A stretch of DNA of 64,000 bases, taken from Caldithrix abyssi DSM 13497. Its GTDB lineage: Bacteria; Calditrichota; Calditrichia; Calditrichales; Calditrichaceae. A model generated the notes under the pieces. It was not told where the DNA came from. It saw only the letters and a list, made by a program, of their open reading frames with translations, and did not search any database. The position numbers and the translations under genes are program-made. Shown here in pieces: positions 8,795 through 17,734 of this stretch (position 1 is the stretch's first letter; each line of letters begins with the position of its first letter). The stretch is taken from NCBI RefSeq assembly GCF_001886815.1, contig NZ_CP018099.1, positions 3,656,501 to 3,720,500 on the forward strand, given 5' to 3'.

Positions 8795-10012
8795 ATGTTA
8801 AAACGACTCGTACTTTTAGGCAGTCTTTTATTTTTCGGATTTACCGTGCAAAACGACAATCCGCCCTTTACAGCGCAGCTTATAACGCAAGTCGACCAGC
8901 AGGTTCGGCAGTGGATTTTTGCCCCACCAAACGATGATGCGCCCCTTAACTATTTTACTTTAACCGACGATAAACTATTGATTAATAAGGACGCAGAAAC
9001 GGTCGAATTACCCTTACCGCCTCACTTTTACCGCTTAAAAACATCAGCGGAAAGCCATTGTTTTGCGTTAATTGAGTTGTTACCCGCAAGCAAAGAGCAT
9101 ACTTCAGCCCGACTTGCGATCAAGGTGTATGCGACGCCTCAAACCCTTTTATTCAGCGTCGAAGAGCCTCTGTTGAATCCGGAATCCATTCCTTCCGTCA
9201 CCGTTCTGGATAACGGCGCCCTGATTTTAAGCGAAGCGCCCATCGGACGACTCGCCTTTTACTCCACCAGCGGCCGGCTTTTGCGCGAACTACAACTCTT
9301 TGATGATGCATCGTATGATCTGGAGCGCGTTTTAATGGTAGCGCCGGCTGCCGCGGATGCCAATCGGATTGCGGTACTGGCCAGTAAACGCGGCAGCGCG
9401 CCTCTGGACTCCGATGCGCCCCGGCCGACGGGCGAACCGCATCTTTTTATGTTCGATTATCAGGGAAATCTAATGTGGCAGCAGGCCTTGCCCGAAGCGG
9501 CTCCGTCGAATATTGCCTTTTCGCCGGATGGCGAACATTTGCTGGTCAGCGTGCACTCTGCTTATCTGTTCAAACCCATCGTCAAAAAAACATTGCTTGT
9601 AACAGCCGACGGAGCCCTGCAAAAAACCTTTTCCTTTCTTTTTAAACAGATCGATTTCGCCCGCGCGCAAAAACGCGCCCTCCTGGCAGATCGTTTCACC
9701 GTGCGACAAATCAATCTCCAAAACGGTGAATTGGAATGGGAACACCATTTTTTGCCGGAGAAAGGTCTGGTAGCCGCGGTCAAACTGGATGAAAACGGAC
9801 AGAAAGCGGCCGTGCTAACTGCGCTCCATCGTTTTTACAATCATCGTTTCGAATTTCATGCGCCGACGCTTCACGCTTTTGATCAGCAAGGAAAGCTTTT
9901 AAAGAAGGTTGTTTTTGAAGGCGAAAAATTTCTTACACCGGCCCTGCAATTTAAACAAAACGAAATTTACACGGGCTTTATTCAAAACCTGTACAAAACA
10001 GAGGTTCAATAA
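8795..10012 (+). CDS. Hypothetical exported protein with propeller-like repeats
   Basis: A 405-residue protein I cannot assign to a named family. It begins with a short hydrophobic export signal (LVLLGSLLFFGFTV) without a clear lipobox cysteine. The body has repeated short motifs such as ALILSEAPIGRLAFYSTSGRLLREL, HLFMFDYQGNLMWQQALPE and IAFSPDGEHLLVSVHSAYLF, which resemble blades of a PQQ/WD-type beta-propeller. AFSPDG is typical of WD-like blades. An AGAGGGAG ribosome site precedes the ATG. Its stop codon overlaps the next start by one base (TAATG), implying translational coupling to the secreted M23 protein, so the two may work together at the cell surface. Confidence 0.65.
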   Translation: MLKRLVLLGSLLFFGFTVQNDNPPFTAQLITQVDQQVRQWIFAPPNDDAPLNYFTLTDDKLLINKDAETVELPLPPHFYRLKTSAESHCFALIELLPASKEHTSARLAIKVYATPQTLLFSVEEPLLNPESIPSVTVLDNGALILSEAPIGRLAFYSTSGRLLRELQLFDDASYDLERVLMVAPAAADANRIAVLASKRGSAPLDSDAPRPTGEPHLFMFDYQGNLMWQQALPEAAPSNIAFSPDGEHLLVSVHSAYLFKPIVKKTLLVTADGALQKTFSFLFKQIDFARAQKRALLADRFTVRQINLQNGELEWEHHFLPEKGLVAAVKLDENGQKAAVLTALHRFYNHRFEFHAPTLHAFDQQGKLLKKVVFEGEKFLTPALQFKQNEIYTGFIQNLYKTEVQ

Positions 10013-12330
10013 TGGAAAAGATGCGGTCTATTCTTTACGCCTTAAAATCGCTTATTTTAGATTCAAAATACCTGGCGGTTCCGAATCACAGTCAACACGG
10101 TTACTCTGCAGCAATTGTTTTCTTTCTTGTTTTATTCCTGATGGCTTTCGCCGTACAAAGTCAGGAGCAATTTCCCTGGCCGGTTGAACCCTTTCATCAA
10201 AACCATGAAATCACCGGCACCTTTTGCGAATTTCGCGATACGGGCTCCTCAGATCATTTTCACAATGGGACTGATATCCCCAAAGCCGATGGGCAGCCCG
10301 TGTATCCGGTCAAAGACGGAACCATTGTTAGCATGTACACCGTCGGTTCCAATGCCTACGTACGCGTAAACGATATCGCCTACGTGCACATCAAACCCAA
10401 CGCCTCGCTATCCGTGGGCGATAGAGTTATTGCCGGCCAAACCATTCTGGGCACCATTTACCCGGGTCTGGGACACGTTCATTTTACCTATGGCTACGTA
10501 GGTTCCGAAAAGAACGCCATGCTGCCCAACCAGGGTTTTACCCCGCTGGAGGACCCCTGGCCGCCGATTATTCGTTATGTGCATTTTTACATCAACAACA
10601 GCCTGCAAAAATTCCCCACGCCTCGCGTGAGCGGCGCGGTGGATATTGTGGTTAAAGTGGACGAACAAAACGGCCCGCCTTCTTCTTTGGTTTCCAGACG
10701 CAACAACGGTATTTACAAGATTGGCTACAAAATTTTCACGAAGGACACGTCCACCGTTATTTACGCGCCGTCGCCCGATGGCCTGCGTTTTAAATTTGAC
10801 ACTAAACCCAGCAACGCCTATGTGCACAATGTTTTCTTCGATCAGCTTTCAAGCACCACCAGCCATGTTTACATTCTGACCAACCGTCTTGAGTCGGACG
10901 ATTACTGGAACACCACCGAACTCGATTCCGGCAAATACGTGGTAATGGTTTTTGCCGAAGATACGCGCGGCAACGCCGACACGCTTTACGTTCAGGTAGA
11001 AGTTACCGGCGAGGACGCCCTACCGCCCGCCCAGCCGACCATGCGTTTTGCGCGCAGCCTTGCACAGGGCATGCAAATCGCCTGGTACCCGGTCGGCGAT
11101 TCGGATCTGAAAGGATATCGCTACTACTTTAGTTGGGACCTGGAAAACTGGAATTTACATACCAACGAAGGAGAATTAACCGCCGAAAAAACCGATACAA
11201 CCTTTAATGTGCAGTTCACAAAACCGGTGTTTTCCCGCATGTCGGCGGTGGACAAAGCCTATCCTCCCAATGAAAGTGAATTCAGCGATGTGTACGGCGC
11301 CATGCCTTCGCCAGATAACCAGCGTGTTCTGATTGTGGATGGTTTCGACCGCACGCAAAGCAGCGGAAGCTGGCATCAACCGGCCCATTGGTTTGCCGCC
11401 CTGCACGGCCAGGCCTTGGCTGCCAACGGATTTGGCTTTGACTGTGCCGCCAACGAGGCAGTGCTGGACGGCAGCGTCAATTTAAACGAGTACGATGCCG
11501 TTATCTGGCTGTTGGGCGATGAGTCAACCACCGACGAAACCTTTAGCGCCGCAGAACAACAATTGGTTAAAGCCTATCTGGAAGCGGGAGGACGCTTGTT
11601 CGTCAGCGGCTCCGAAATCGCATGGGACCTGGATCAGGATAATACCTCCTCCGCTTCTACAGCCGAAGACGAAGAATTTTTGCACAACTATCTAAAAGCC
11701 GACTACGTTGCCGATGATTCCAAAATCTACCAGGTAACGGGTTTAAGCGGTACGATTTTCGAAGGACTTGAATTGAGCTATGGTCAGCAGCCCTATGCTG
11801 AAGATTATCCGGACGCCATCAAAGCCTACGGCGGTTCACAGGCTGCGCTGCAGTACAAAGGAACCAGCCTGATCGCCGCTGTGCAATACGAAGGCACGTT
11901 TGGTTCAGGAACGGTTCCCGGCAAGCTGGTTTACCTGGCCTTCCCTTTCGAAACCATTGACACCGAACAGCAGCGCAACGCCCTGATGCAACGCGTTCTT
12001 AATTTCTTTTTCGATTTGAATGATCTTCAGGAAAGCCGGCCCCACGTGGCAGAACAATTTGTCGTAGCGCAAAATTATCCCAATCCCTTTAACAGCAGTA
12101 CAAACATTCAGGTTGTTCTTCCCCGCAGCGGCCACATTCAGGTGGCTATTTACGATTTAGAAGGCCGCCTGATTCGCCTGTTAAAAAGCGGCCATTTAAA
12201 CCAGGGTCGCCATATTTTTCACTGGAATGGCGCCAATGAAAAAGGAGAAGCGGTTGCCAGCGGACTCTATGTGTACCGAATAACATTTGCCGGAAAAGCT
12301 CTCTCCCGAAAAATGCTTCTGGTCAAATAA
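10012..12330 (+). CDS. Secreted M23-type peptidase-like protein with type IX-style sorting domain
   Basis: A 772-residue multidomain exported protein. After a long charged N-region, a hydrophobic signal segment (AIVFFLVLFLMAFAV) ends near residue 46. Residues about 55-170 form an M23/LytM-like domain keeping the zinc ligand pattern H-x3-D (HNGTD) and H-x-H (GHVHF). A degenerate fibronectin-like part (about 340-420) precedes a flavodoxin/ThuA-like segment beginning RVLIVDGFDRTQSSGSWHQP, seen also in FCB-group secreted amidases. The C-terminal ~80 residues (NYPNPFNSSTNI to SGLYVYRITF to LLVK) are a FlgD-like/type IX secretion sorting domain, so the protein is probably exported across the outer membrane and attached or released. 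Peptidase activity is inferred from the ligands only. It is coupled to the upstream gene. Confidence 0.8.
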   Translation: MEKMRSILYALKSLILDSKYLAVPNHSQHGYSAAIVFFLVLFLMAFAVQSQEQFPWPVEPFHQNHEITGTFCEFRDTGSSDHFHNGTDIPKADGQPVYPVKDGTIVSMYTVGSNAYVRVNDIAYVHIKPNASLSVGDRVIAGQTILGTIYPGLGHVHFTYGYVGSEKNAMLPNQGFTPLEDPWPPIIRYVHFYINNSLQKFPTPRVSGAVDIVVKVDEQNGPPSSLVSRRNNGIYKIGYKIFTKDTSTVIYAPSPDGLRFKFDTKPSNAYVHNVFFDQLSSTTSHVYILTNRLESDDYWNTTELDSGKYVVMVFAEDTRGNADTLYVQVEVTGEDALPPAQPTMRFARSLAQGMQIAWYPVGDSDLKGYRYYFSWDLENWNLHTNEGELTAEKTDTTFNVQFTKPVFSRMSAVDKAYPPNESEFSDVYGAMPSPDNQRVLIVDGFDRTQSSGSWHQPAHWFAALHGQALAANGFGFDCAANEAVLDGSVNLNEYDAVIWLLGDESTTDETFSAAEQQLVKAYLEAGGRLFVSGSEIAWDLDQDNTSSASTAEDEEFLHNYLKADYVADDSKIYQVTGLSGTIFEGLELSYGQQPYAEDYPDAIKAYGGSQAALQYKGTSLIAAVQYEGTFGSGTVPGKLVYLAFPFETIDTEQQRNALMQRVLNFFFDLNDLQESRPHVAEQFVVAQNYPNPFNSSTNIQVVLPRSGHIQVAIYDLEGRLIRLLKSGHLNQGRHIFHWNGANEKGEAVASGLYVYRITFAGKALSRKMLLVK

Positions 12331-12710
12331 ACTCTGTACCTCGAACGCTGGAATACTTCTTTCGTAAGGTCTTTTCCGCCATGGCAAAAGCGAAGATATT
12401 TATGCAGCTGGGGGGGGTGATTGGTTGAATAGTTGATTGGTTGATTTGTTGAATGGTTGCCGGGCTGTCATAACGCAGCAATAAGTATGCCTTACATCGT
12501 TAGATACCGCCGCCTGCCGGAAAGACGACCTTCTGACCTCCTCTCTCGGAATTTTATTCTGGGAAAGAGGGTGAGGGCAATTGAAACTATTTTAATTTAA
12601 AACAATCTCTGCGCTCTTTGTGACTTCTCTGCGCGCTGTGCGCTCTGTGGTTGCTTAAATTACTGCGCAAACTTTTTGGTTGCGGCTTTGCTGCCTTAGT
12701 TATAGATGAG
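12331..12710. other. Gene-free region with dispersed repeats before the MITE
   Basis: Contains a GATTGGTTGAATAGTTGATT run at about 12419-12460, GGGTGAGGGCAATTGAAAC at 12569-12587, and the TGTGACTTCTCTGCGC and GGTTGCGGCTTTGCTGCCTT segments at 12618-12699. All of these recur at 1.6-1.9 and 5.9-6.3 kb. No gene, promoter or strong terminator was recognised. Confidence 0.6.
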
Positions 12711-12856
12711 TTAGAGTTCTGCAAAATGTAAATTTTAGTGTCATTTCGAGGAGCGGAGCGACGAGAAATCTTTTGTTTTTGTTGAAGTTAGAAGATTTCT
12801 CATCCCGATAAATCGGGATTCGAAATGACATGTATGTGCATTTTGCAGAACTCTAA
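12711..12856. mobile_element. 146-bp MITE with terminal inverted repeats and 8-bp target duplication
   Basis: The ends are an 18-bp perfect inverted repeat, TTAGAGTTCTGCAAAATG at 12711-12728 and its complement at 12839-12856. Directly outside, TAGATGAG occurs at 12703-12710 and again at 12857-12864, as expected for an 8-bp target duplication. Inside, TGTCATTTCGA (12739-12749) pairs with TCGAAATGACA (12820-12830), and AGAAATCTT (12764-12772) pairs with AAGATTTCT (12792-12800), so the whole element can fold into one long hairpin. There is no coding capacity; it must have been moved by a transposase in trans. Confidence 0.85.
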
Positions 12857-12918
12857 TAGATGAGTAAAAACGGAGTTTGAGTTACTAAAACGCAACTCAA
12901 ACTCCAGTTCAAGTTTTC

Positions 12919-14373
12919 CTAATTAATCTTTTTCAGCACTTCCAGCAGGTACTCCCACACATGCTGCACCGACTCAATGCGGATTTTTTCATCCGGCGAA
13001 TGCGCGCCTAAAATATCCGGGCCAAAAGAGATCATATCCATGCCCTCGTATTTCTCGCCGATGATGCCGCATTCCAGTCCGGCGTGAATGTCCGTAACTT
13101 CCGGTTCCTTGCCAAATTTTTCAGCATAAATACTTTTGCAAATCTGCAACAATTTGGAATCCGGATTGGGCTGCCAGGCCGGATAACCGTCCGTCTGTTT
13201 CACCTCAAAACCGGCCAGTTCTCCCAGCGCTTTCACCCGATCCGAAATATCGGTAATGGAAGAAGCGATGGACGAGCGTTGCGAAGTTAGCATTTCAACC
13301 TCATCGCCTTTGGTCGTAATGATAGCCATATTGGTGGAAGTTTCTACCAGCCCTTCAATGGCATGGCTCATGGCCATCACACCGTGTGGCATGACGTACA
13401 GCAGACGCACCAGTTGATCTTTAAACGGCGTGCTGAAAACTTTTTCCGCCCGCGCATGTTCTTCAATTTTAACGGTTACATCTTTATCCACAAATTTTAA
13501 TTCGTCTTTAAAGATTTTTTCGTAGTTTTGCGCAAATGCCTTCAAAGCGTCCAGTTGATCTTCCGGAACATCCAATACCGCCTCGGCCTCGCGCGGGATG
13601 GCGTTGTGCGCACTGCCGCCGTTAATGGCCGAAATATGGTAATGGAACAAACCATCAAGATGGTAAAGCAACCGGCCCAACAGTTTAATGGCATTGCCCA
13701 ATCCCTGGTGAATATTTAAGCCAGAATGTCCGCCGCGTAAGCCGCCGACCTTTAATAAAACGGTGGTGTGATCGGTATGCGGTTCCAGCCATTCGATCTT
13801 TTTACGCAAAATGGTGTTTTGTCCGCCGGCGCAACCGATAAAAAGCGTAGTCTCTTCTTCTGAATCAATATTCAACAAATATTTGCCTTCAACAAAATCG
13901 CTTTTTAACGAAGAGGCGCCCGTCAGTCCGGTTTCCTCATCCACCGTGAACAAAAACTCCATAGGCGGATGCTGCACGTTTTCATCCTCGATGATTGCCA
14001 TGGCCATGGCAATGGCAATGCCGTTATCCGCGCCCAGCGTGGTTCCCTCGGCCGTAACCCAACCGTCCTCCACCTTCAATTTGATCGGGTCTTTAGAAAA
14101 ATCGTGCTGCGTGTCTTTATTCTTTTCGCAAACCATATCCATGTGCCCCTGAATCACACATCCCGGACGGTCCTCCATTCCAGGGCTTGCCGGCTTTTTA
14201 ATGACCAGATTGCCCACGTCATCCACTTTGTACGTACAGCCGTGCTCTTTGGCAAACTGAATTAAAAAGTCGCGAAGCTGTTCTTCATGCTTGGAACAGC
14301 GTGGAATCTGACTGATCAGGTAAAAATTTTTCCAGACCAGCTTTGGTTCTAAAGCTTCGATGATTTCTCTCAT
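12919..14373 (-). CDS. pepD: Aminoacyl-histidine dipeptidase / cytosol non-specific dipeptidase (M20)
   Basis: Cytoplasmic zinc dipeptidase of the M20 PepD family, about 484 residues, which hydrolyses a broad range of dipeptides including Xaa-His and allows peptides to be used as amino-acid sources. Visible family blocks are GCVIQGHMDMVCEK (first metal His/Asp), GTTLGADNGIAIAMA (bridging Asp), TVDEETGLTGA (catalytic and metal Glu), GLRGGHSGLNIHQG and AHNAIPREAEAV in the lid/dimerisation domain, and IHAGLECGIIGEK (last metal ligands). The ATG at 14373 has an AAGGAG site seven bases upstream; an in-frame ATG at 14379 is too close to that site. It stands alone and is divergent from glgX, with the nested insertion sequences lying between them. 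Confidence 0.93.
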   Translation of the reverse strand: MREIIEALEPKLVWKNFYLISQIPRCSKHEEQLRDFLIQFAKEHGCTYKVDDVGNLVIKKPASPGMEDRPGCVIQGHMDMVCEKNKDTQHDFSKDPIKLKVEDGWVTAEGTTLGADNGIAIAMAMAIIEDENVQHPPMEFLFTVDEETGLTGASSLKSDFVEGKYLLNIDSEEETTLFIGCAGGQNTILRKKIEWLEPHTDHTTVLLKVGGLRGGHSGLNIHQGLGNAIKLLGRLLYHLDGLFHYHISAINGGSAHNAIPREAEAVLDVPEDQLDALKAFAQNYEKIFKDELKFVDKDVTVKIEEHARAEKVFSTPFKDQLVRLLYVMPHGVMAMSHAIEGLVETSTNMAIITTKGDEVEMLTSQRSSIASSITDISDRVKALGELAGFEVKQTDGYPAWQPNPDSKLLQICKSIYAEKFGKEPEVTDIHAGLECGIIGEKYEGMDMISFGPDILGAHSPDEKIRIESVQHVWEYLLEVLKKIN

Positions 14374-14379
14374 TTCCAT

Positions 14380-14750
14380 TCTCCTTCAAATCTGATTTAA
14401 CAAGGGATTAAATTAAAGAATATTGATGAAAAAAAAAAATTAATCTGAAAGCTGCTTCATCAAAAAAGGCCATGATTAAACGGTTGAGGGGATGGTTGAT
14501 TGGTTGAATCGTCCAGTTTTTTGGCATCAGGCTTACAATGACTAAAAAATCACCATTCCTGATTATTACCCCATACGCCTCGCAGATAAATTCAAAATGC
14601 CAAACGCCTCCCACTTCGCGTAATAATTCGTAACTTTTGATTCGTAATTCGTAATTTTTAATTCAATTGGCATTAGCCCATTCATTTTTCATTCTTTAAT
14701 TATAGACTTTAATCTCAAAAATTTCTTTTTCCACATCCTATTTTATTCTA
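14380..14750. other. 371-bp AT-rich intergenic region
   Basis: This region carries the pepD upstream region. A GATTGGTTGAATCG run lies near 14499-14512, and a low-complexity TTCGTAATTCGTAATTTTT-type stretch near 14640-14660. Both are of the dispersed repeat type seen in other gaps. No gene seen; the pepD promoter must be here but I cannot place it with confidence. Confidence 0.5.
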
Positions 14751-14983
14751 CCTAAATTTCTAAAGTAAAAAATTTTAACAAAAAAATAGTATTGCCCTGT
14801 ATTTACTAAGAGAATTATTTCCCCTAAATTTTAGAAAATCTACCTAAAATTGCGATTATTTTGCCCGATTCTTTTTCCATAGACGATTTTTCCTGTTACG
14901 AAACATTGAATTGGACGTACCTCGCCCTTTTATTCTTTTTAAAAAAATCAGACACAAAATTTTTATGAATCTTTGTTAATTTC

Positions 14984-15358
14984 TTACGTAAAACTCAAGG
15001 CGTCTATGCTTGAATCTATCTTAGACCACCAGCTCTTGTAATAATAAGAACTGTACATTCTTAGGTGTACTTGTCTGGCCGATTTGGTAATCTTTCCGGC
15101 TAATTGAATAAACCAGAGTCTAAAACTATGGGGCTCCTGGCGCCAGGCTTTCTCATCGGTTAATTTCCGAAACCAAACACTTATATTGTAAGCCAATACA
15201 CTTAATAGAAAAAATGTTTCATTTACCCAAAAATCTTTGGTCAAAATCATACCAGCATATAATTGATTTTTGACCGCCTCGATCCAGTTCTCGCTCTCTC
15301 CACGATCTCCATATAAATGATGTATATAAAGCGGGCTTTCTTCTATATTGGTGACATA
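14984..15358 (-). pseudogene. IS1380-family transposase, C-terminal fragment
   Basis: The last 124 codons of the split transposase. The host frame resumes after the ISL3 target duplication with YVTNIEESPLYIHHLYGDRG. The block YGDRGESENWIEAVKNQ carries the Y-x2-R-x3-E-x6-K signature of IS4/IS1380-type enzymes, including the third catalytic acid. The remaining part (FFLLSVLAYNISVWFR and onward) is the usual C-terminal helix region. It cannot be translated in one piece with the N-terminal fragment at 16655-17590. The reconstructed protein would be 436 residues. Confidence 0.9.
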
Positions 15359-15366
15359 ACAAAAAT

Positions 15367-16654
15367 GGCTCTACTGGGATTCCTGTGGAAAAAGGTCTAA
15401 TTTACCAAGAAAGAAAAGTATTGCTATCCTAAAATTTTCAAATTTTCTAAAGCCTCTACCAACTGTTTTTATCTCCTGTATCTTGCCGTTCAACCATTCG
15501 GCTACTGAATTATCTATCTGATATCTTATATAGTTTAATAAGCCATCTGAATGAGCAATGAGCATTTTTGCTACTTTAATCATTTTATTTAAAGAACGTT
15601 CCTTAATATCCTGATACCATTCCGCAAAAAAAAATTTCGCATCATTTATTGTTTCACTCCTAAAGAATTCTTTGAAGTTCTCTTTGGCCGCCCAAGCCTG
15701 GGAAGTGATAAGGTTAAGTTCTTGAATTTTTCTGAAACGCGATAATTGCTTGTCCGTCATATTTTCCAGATTCTTTAAAAATAAATATTTACTTTTCACT
15801 AAGGTTTTATCATTAGATTTTTGTAATTTACGGGCTTCCTCTCGTCTGGTTTTATCCACTCCATCATTTAAATACTTCATTATATGAAATTTGTCATGCA
15901 CTATGGAAGCATTGGGAAGCTCCTTTTGAACAGCTTTAATAAAAGCTTTCCACATATCCATACTGACCGCTTTGAGGCCCTCCTTTTGTTTCTCTGTTAA
16001 TCCCTTGTTTATTAAGGAACTGGCAGAGCTTGTTGTGCGACCTTCACTTACATCTATTACACGTCTTCTTTCACTATCGGATAATACGCTTACATAAGTA
16101 TGACCTCTTTTCATACTCTTCTCATCTATCCCGATATATTTAATGTCCTCTTCCGTTCGGCGTGATAGCCCGCGTTCCACTGCTTTGCTCATTATATGAT
16201 GAAGCATATCAAAGCTGATCCGTAAAAATTGTGCCGTTTTGCTCTGGTTCTTGGAGGCCAGTAATAACTCAATAGCAAAACGTTCAAATAATAAAGTCGT
16301 TCGACTCGACTTTTCTGCCCAAGGTACTTTGATCGTTTTTACTCCATGTTCCTTGCATTTAATGCGGGGTACTTTGCAGACAATATAGGTCTTCATTTGG
16401 CATGTATCCAAATGCCGCCAACGACGTTTTTCGCGGTGATCATAAATATCATATTCCACTTCGCATTCGGGACAAAAACCTTTTTTTGACTTATAGATAA
16501 TCTCTATTTCTACTTCCTCATTCGCAATATCTAAGTCAACTTTAGAAACTTCCCAGGGATGCGAAAGTCCCAAAATCTGTTTAAATAATTCTTTATCTTT
16601 CATAAACTCAATCTAAGGATTATTTTTGTTTTTCACAAAAATCCCAGTAGAGCC
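15367..16654 (-). mobile_element. ISL3-family insertion sequence, copy 1 (1288 bp)
   Basis: The ends GGCTCTACTGGGATTCC (15367 inward) and GGCTCTACTGGGATTTT (16654 inward on the minus strand) form the terminal inverted repeat. The 8-bp target duplication ACAAAAAT is present at 15359-15366 and 16655-16662. The length equals that of the copy at 26202-27489. It is inserted inside the IS1380 transposase gene in the same orientation. Confidence 0.96.
15371..16603 (-). CDS. ISL3-family transposase, copy 1
   Basis: A 410-residue DDE transposase. A cysteine-rich N-terminal zinc-binding region (CPECEVEYDIYDH, then C residues in CQMKTYIVCKVPRIKCKEHG) is followed by a helix-turn-helix-like part and the catalytic core: first Asp in YIGIDEKSMKRGHTY, second in SIVHDKFHIMKYLND, and Glu in SVAEWLNGKIQEIKTVGRGFR. 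The frame is intact. It differs from copy 2 by two residues (Leu for Pro in KN-ENMT, Glu for Gly in IK-RSLNK), so transposition was recent. The element ends only 4 bp beyond its stop codon. A read-through peptide from its left end forms an artificial tail on the N-terminal IS1380 fragment. Confidence 0.95.
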   Translation of the reverse strand: MKDKELFKQILGLSHPWEVSKVDLDIANEEVEIEIIYKSKKGFCPECEVEYDIYDHREKRRWRHLDTCQMKTYIVCKVPRIKCKEHGVKTIKVPWAEKSSRTTLLFERFAIELLLASKNQSKTAQFLRISFDMLHHIMSKAVERGLSRRTEEDIKYIGIDEKSMKRGHTYVSVLSDSERRRVIDVSEGRTTSSASSLINKGLTEKQKEGLKAVSMDMWKAFIKAVQKELPNASIVHDKFHIMKYLNDGVDKTRREEARKLQKSNDKTLVKSKYLFLKNLENMTDKQLSRFRKIQELNLITSQAWAAKENFKEFFRSETINDAKFFFAEWYQDIKERSLNKMIKVAKMLIAHSDGLLNYIRYQIDNSVAEWLNGKIQEIKTVGRGFRKFENFRIAILFFLGKLDLFPQESQ

Positions 16655-17590
16655 ACAAAAATAAGTATATTGTTTGTAAGGAAATAAACTGTCTTTTTCT
16701 ACTATCTTCTCAAATTTACGTAACGCCACAAAACGTCTGGCCTTTGACCAACCTTGCGCACGATAATAAAATTCGCTCATCTCCCAACCTTCTAATTCCG
16801 GAATTGATTCCCAATCCTGATCTTTTAGTAGATGTTCCAGATTTTTTAACTTGACTTTGACTAAATATTGAATCTGACCGGAGTAACTTTCTAATAGGCT
16901 CAGAACTTTGTCATTAAAAAAGCCACTATCCGCACGGACAATTAAAAATCTTATTTGCTTGACTATCATCGAAAGCACCTGTTTTAAAAAGGCATCCGCA
17001 TTATTGGCGGTGTAGGCATCCCCAGGTCGAAGCCAGGCCGCAATACACTCTTTGGTACTGTTGAGAAAAGCTAATAAGGGATGGTAGCTACGTTTGCCTT
17101 TATGCCTGGGATTAAATCCTTTTTTTGCACCTTCTTGTTTGCCATAGACCGTCTGAACCGTAGAATCCAAATCCAATATATCACGCTTTGTATGAAGTCT
17201 TCTATGAATCTTATTAGACAGAAAACCAATGACTTCTATTAATTGATTATTCTGACGAAAACTGAACTTTTTGAAACGATATCGGATCGTGTCAATATCC
17301 AAATGCCCATTGAGGTCAAATAAGTGATGGATTAAAGGGTCTAAACTAAAATGTTCGATTTTTAAAAGACGATCCATACCGCCGAGTAAACCAAGAATCA
17401 TTATATTGAAAATTTGAGCCAATGAATATTTTTGATTATGTCTTCCCTCTATGGTAAGTTTGGTTTCTATTAGTTTATCTATCCCTAACTTTTTCATGAA
17501 TTTGTAAATTGGATATAAGCCGGAATAATTAGTTAAATTGCCGCCTGTAAAAGAAGTTTTGACACTCTTATGATTATTCTTTATTTTCAT
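16655..17590 (-). pseudogene. IS1380-family transposase, N-terminal fragment
   Basis: The first 312 codons of the split transposase, beginning MKIKNNHKSVKTSFTGGNLT. The first two catalytic Asp blocks are visible: DILDLDSTVQTVYGKQEG and FLIVRADSGFFNDKV. After the codons for YTYFC, the reading frame runs into the inserted ISL3 element and stops 13 codons later near 16613. The catalytic Glu is on the other fragment, so this part is inactive alone. Confidence 0.92.
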
Positions 17591-17734
17591 CTACAAGGTG
17601 CTCCTTTCTTTTGTTTTTTGTTTTTGTAACTAACTTAATTTACAAATAATTGGAGCACCTTTCATCTTTTTTACATTAGAAATTTAGGTTCTATATTAAA
17701 TTAAACAACAGGTGAGGTTAAAATCATAAAAAGC

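Larger units (their letters stand above)
14751..17688 (-). mobile_element. IS1380-family element interrupted by an ISL3-family element
   Basis: The terminal inverted repeats are CCTAAATTTCTAAAGTAAAA at 14751 and, read inward from 17688 on the minus strand, CCTAAATTTCTAATGTAAAA, with one mismatch over about 22 bp. TTCTA flanks both ends (14746-14750 and 17689-17693), a 5-bp target duplication. Without the 1288-bp insertion and its 8-bp duplication the element is 1642 bp, a usual IS1380 size. A further inverted pair (GGTGCTCC / GGAGCACC) lies in the leader of the transposase gene at about 17597-17660. Confidence 0.93.
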
